This document shows, piece by piece, positions 61,432 through 64,000 of a stretch of DNA of 64,000 nt (positions are counted from its first letter, which is position 1; each line of letters begins with the position of its first letter). Made by a program: the position numbers and the translations under genes. A model generated the notes under the pieces. That model did not search any database and had not been told where the DNA came from. It saw nothing but the letters and a program-made list of their open reading frames with translations. Source of the DNA: Tenacibaculum finnmarkense genomovar ulcerans (GTDB lineage: Bacteria > Bacteroidota > Bacteroidia > Flavobacteriales > Flavobacteriaceae); contig NZ_OENE01000003.1 of NCBI RefSeq assembly GCF_900239495.1, positions 51,249-115,248 of the forward strand, written 5' to 3'.

Positions 61432-61463
61432 AAAAAAAGCAATCTTAGGGTTGCTTTTTTTTT
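61432..61463. terminator. Bidirectional terminator between convergent genes
   Basis: AAAAAAAGCAATC pairs with GTTGCTTTTTTTT around TTAGG, giving long A- and T-tracts. It is followed at 61464-61500 by three short tandem copies of an AAAAAATCATC unit. Confidence 0.85.
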
Positions 61464-61506
61464 ATTGAAAAATCATCAAAAAATCATCAAAAAATCATTG
61501 AGAAAA

Positions 61507-62313
61507 TTAATTAAAATCAAACGCATCTTTATCATTTAAAAAACCAAATTTACTACGAATTTCAGTTTGTTTTTCTTTATCTAAAGTAATTGATAATGAA
61601 ATTTCTTCTCCGTTATTATTTTTATCAATGCAATTTCCAAGCATATCATAACCAACAGAATTTCCGTTATATTGATGTCCGTTAGCATCCGTTCCAACCC
61701 TATTTACACCAATGGTATAACTCATATTTTCAATGGCACGCGCTTTTAATAAAGTATCCCAAGCGTCAATTCTTGAACTTGGCCAACTTGCTACATATAG
61801 TAATACATCGTAATTATCAGTGTTTCTCGCCCATGCAGGAAAACGTAAATCATAACAAATTAACAGACAAATTTTCCAGCCTTTATAATTAACGATACTT
61901 TTTTTAGTACCAGCGGTAAATATTTTTTGTTCTCCAGCAAGGGTAAATAAGTGTTTTTTATCATAAAAATCAACTTTACCTGAAGGATGCACAAATAATA
62001 ATCTGTTATAATAAAGCTCTTTTTCTTCGGAATTAAAGGCTTTTTCTTTGATAATAATACTTCCTGTAATCGCACAATTTTTTTCTTTGGATAGTCTTTT
62101 CATCCAATTTACAGTATCACCATTTATGGTTTCGGCTAATAAATGTGCTTTCATACTAAAACCTGTGGTAAACATTTCTGGTAAAATAATTAAATCGATA
62201 TCCGAAGAAATTTTGTTTATTTTTTCTTCAAAAAGATTTCTGTTTTCCGTAGGATTTTCCCAAACAATATCAGATTGTACAAGTACTGTTTTAAGTTTAT
62301 TATGCGTATTCAT
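61507..62313 (-). CDS. Omega-amidase / nitrilase superfamily hydrolase (YafV-like)
   Basis: A 268-residue carbon-nitrogen hydrolase. The catalytic triad is visible as Glu46 in ILPEMFTTGF, Lys in FYDKKHLF and Cys in ICYDLRFP. The pattern TFAGE-like TLAGEQKIF and KARAIENMSYTIGVNRVGTD favour omega-amidases that clear 2-oxoglutaramate or ketoglutaramate analogues. It is divergent from the AddB-like gene. Confidence 0.9.
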   Translation of the reverse strand: MNTHNKLKTVLVQSDIVWENPTENRNLFEEKINKISSDIDLIILPEMFTTGFSMKAHLLAETINGDTVNWMKRLSKEKNCAITGSIIIKEKAFNSEEKELYYNRLLFVHPSGKVDFYDKKHLFTLAGEQKIFTAGTKKSIVNYKGWKICLLICYDLRFPAWARNTDNYDVLLYVASWPSSRIDAWDTLLKARAIENMSYTIGVNRVGTDANGHQYNGNSVGYDMLGNCIDKNNNGEEISLSITLDKEKQTEIRSKFGFLNDKDAFDFN

Positions 62314-62389
62314 TATTCAAAAAATGAAGTTGTTATTCTTATCAAAAATAAGATAAAATTTGTACTTTGGGTTGATTAAAAAAAAAGCT

Positions 62390-64000
62390 ATGAATTCGTT
62401 TATTTCTGAAACTTTAGCGGCAATTTTAGAAACCACTAAATCATTTGAAGATGTTGTATTTATTCTTCCATCTCAAAGAGCAGGAGTGTTTGTAAAACAA
62501 ACATTTAAAGATAAAATTTTTGCAGGTTTTTTGCCTGAAGTTTTGAATATTGGCGATCTTGTTGAAGATATTTCTGAAATTACAAAAGTAGATTCGGTAC
62601 AATTATTATTTCATTTTTACACGATTTATAAAGAAGCTGAAGAAAAACCAGATTCGTTTGATGTTTTTTCTACTTGGGCTTTTACTGTTTTAACCGATTT
62701 TAATGAAATTGATCAGCATTTAATTGATCCGACTAAAATTTTCGTGTATTTGCGAGATATTCATCGCTTAGAAAAATGGTCGGTAAAAGGAGAATTTAAA
62801 GAAACAGAATTGATAAAAGATCACTTTTCTTTTATAGAGCGATTAGAGAAATTTTATACCGTTTTTTATAAATTTTTATTGGAAAATGAAATAGGGTATC
62901 AAGGTGTTTTATATCGAGAAGCAACGAAGAAAGTAGCTGGTTTTTTAGAAAAAAATCAACATAAAAAATATTTTTTCATCGGATTTAATGCCTTAAATAC
63001 GGCAGAAGAATTCTTATTTCAAGCTTTTTTATCCGAAGGAAATACCAAGGTATATTGGGATGTAGATAAATCATTTTATCAAACAAATCATCAAGCAGGT
63101 AGTTTTTTAAGAAAGTATAAGAAAAACTGGAAATATTACGAAAAAAGTACAGGGAATAAGCTCGAAACCATTAAAAATTACTTTGCTGAAGCCAAGAATA
63201 TTCAAGTAATTGGTGCTTCAAAAAATATTACACAAATAAAACATGCGGGTGAAATTTTAGCAAAATTACCAAATCATAATAATACCGCCTTGGTTTTGGC
63301 TGATGAAACTTTACTGCCGATTACCTTAAATTCATTGCCAGAAAGTGTGAAGGCAATCAATATTACTATGGGATATCCGCTAAAAGATATTCCTACAACG
63401 ACTTTAATTTTTGCTATTTTTCAGTTGTTTAATAATCAAGAAAAATTACAAAAACAAACCGAGAATTTATTTTATCATAAAGATGTTGTTCGTTTTGTAA
63501 AAGATGCGGCTATTTATAAAATATTGCAAATTGATGACCTTCAAAATGTTGCAGATATTATTTCATCAGCTATTGTTACAGAAAATAATACGTTTATAAG
63601 TCGATCTAAAATCAATGATTTTTTAGCGCCTTTAGATGATGAAATCAAACAAATTATTGGGCTTGTTTTTTCAAAATTTTCAACGATATCAGAATTTTTA
63701 TCTAGAATATTACAATTAATAAATGTTTTAAAAGATAGAGCAAACGATTTAGAAAAAGAGTATTTATTCCGTTTTTATACGGCTTTTACACAATTACAAA
63801 ACTTACATAACGAGTTTAATTATGTACAAGATTTAAAAACCTTACATCAGTTTTTTAAACAATTAATTCAATCGGAAAGTTTATCATTTCAAGGAGAACC
63901 ACTGCAAGGATTACAATTAATGGGAGTTTTAGAAACTCGAATGTTAGACTTTGAAAACGTAATTATTACTTCTGTAAATGAAGGCGTATTACCTGCAAGT
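62390..64000 (+). CDS. AddB-like PD-(D/E)XK nuclease/helicase family protein (3' end outside window)
   Basis: The frame opens with ATG at 62390 (NSFISETLAAILETT) and stays open for 537 codons to the window edge. The N-terminus has FILPSQRAGVFVKQTF, where AddB-type proteins keep a helicase-like strand in place of an active Walker A. The segment VLETRMLDFENVIITSVNEGVLPAS near the end matches the helicase motif V/VI region. The C-terminal nuclease domain would lie beyond the window. The family takes part in recombinational repair of double-strand breaks with an AddA/UvrD-like partner. Confidence 0.85.
   Translation, partial: MNSFISETLAAILETTKSFEDVVFILPSQRAGVFVKQTFKDKIFAGFLPEVLNIGDLVEDISEITKVDSVQLLFHFYTIYKEAEEKPDSFDVFSTWAFTVLTDFNEIDQHLIDPTKIFVYLRDIHRLEKWSVKGEFKETELIKDHFSFIERLEKFYTVFYKFLLENEIGYQGVLYREATKKVAGFLEKNQHKKYFFIGFNALNTAEEFLFQAFLSEGNTKVYWDVDKSFYQTNHQAGSFLRKYKKNWKYYEKSTGNKLETIKNYFAEAKNIQVIGASKNITQIKHAGEILAKLPNHNNTALVLADETLLPITLNSLPESVKAINITMGYPLKDIPTTTLIFAIFQLFNNQEKLQKQTENLFYHKDVVRFVKDAAIYKILQIDDLQNVADIISSAIVTENNTFISRSKINDFLAPLDDEIKQIIGLVFSKFSTISEFLSRILQLINVLKDRANDLEKEYLFRFYTAFTQLQNLHNEFNYVQDLKTLHQFFKQLIQSESLSFQGEPLQGLQLMGVLETRMLDFENVIITSVNEGVLPAS

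Noticed and set aside
61464..61500. Three short AAAAAATCATC repeats
   Set aside because: Too short and low-complexity to be a CRISPR or functional array; probably slippage beside the terminator.

Overview
The window is AT-rich DNA from a Bacteroidota chromosome, most likely a marine Flavobacteriaceae close to Tenacibaculum or Polaribacter (genus level is inference). The evidence is TonB-dependent receptors with N-terminal carboxypeptidase-regulatory-like domains, a type IX-secreted metalloprotease with a C-terminal sorting domain, Bacteroidota-only families (DUF4292, a DUF6909-like protein), promoters with the TAnnTTTG -7 element, and almost no Shine-Dalgarno sequences. It holds about 56 protein genes, two cut by the window edges, plus tRNA-Leu(CAA) and two tandem candidate small RNAs. 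There is no rRNA, CRISPR array, prophage or intact insertion sequence.

Layout. 1-2.8 kb: ferredoxin reductase, diiron hydroxylase, 2Fe-2S ferredoxin and formate/nitrite-type channel in one operon. 2.8-8.9 kb: an iron-acquisition block (flavodoxin, PepSY reductase-like protein, two tiny membrane proteins, siderophore-type receptor). 9-16.7 kb: thioesterase, then a cell-envelope operon (nucleotidyltransferase, TPR protein, DUF4292 lipoprotein, EnvC-like protein, AI-2E permease) and a double ABC ATPase. 17-24 kb: secreted M43 protease, Uup-like ABC-F, exonuclease, and a PhoB/PhoR-like two-component pair. 24-31 kb: purD, DUF6909-like protein, S41 protease, rnpA, acyl-CoA dehydrogenase and a 44-aa membrane protein. 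31-37 kb: TonB-like protein, tRNA-Leu, prs, L25, pth, two LVIVD lipoproteins, queD with two micro-membrane genes. 37-46 kb: enoyl-CoA hydratase, MATE pump, mutS, TrmH-like methyltransferase, and a TPR histidine kinase/response regulator locus bracketed by partial gene duplications. 46-51.5 kb: glycerol kinase and aromatic amino-acid catabolism (hmgA, hppD, tryptophan 2,3-dioxygenase). 51.5-64 kb: DUF3108 protein, M23 peptidase, pgi, a receptor with a four-repeat surface lipoprotein, acyltransferase, acyl-ACP desaturase, omega-amidase and the start of an AddB-like nuclease.

The most unusual material is intergenic. Between the response regulator and glpK, a 220-bp tandem duplication carries a promoter and terminator around an ~80-nt transcript; that transcribed core is far better conserved than its flanks, suggesting a duplicated small RNA. 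A near-identical copy of the last 63 nt of the TrmH-like gene lies 334 bp downstream, beyond an inverted-repeat element. Two diverged ~100-bp interspersed repeats lie 20 kb apart. A related TTAAC/GTTAA motif recurs upstream of the PhoB-like regulator, in an orphan 17-bp palindrome, and upstream of the second TonB receptor, suggesting a phosphate-type regulon. A three-tyrosine mini-ORF followed by a hairpin precedes the tyrosine catabolism gene hmgA.
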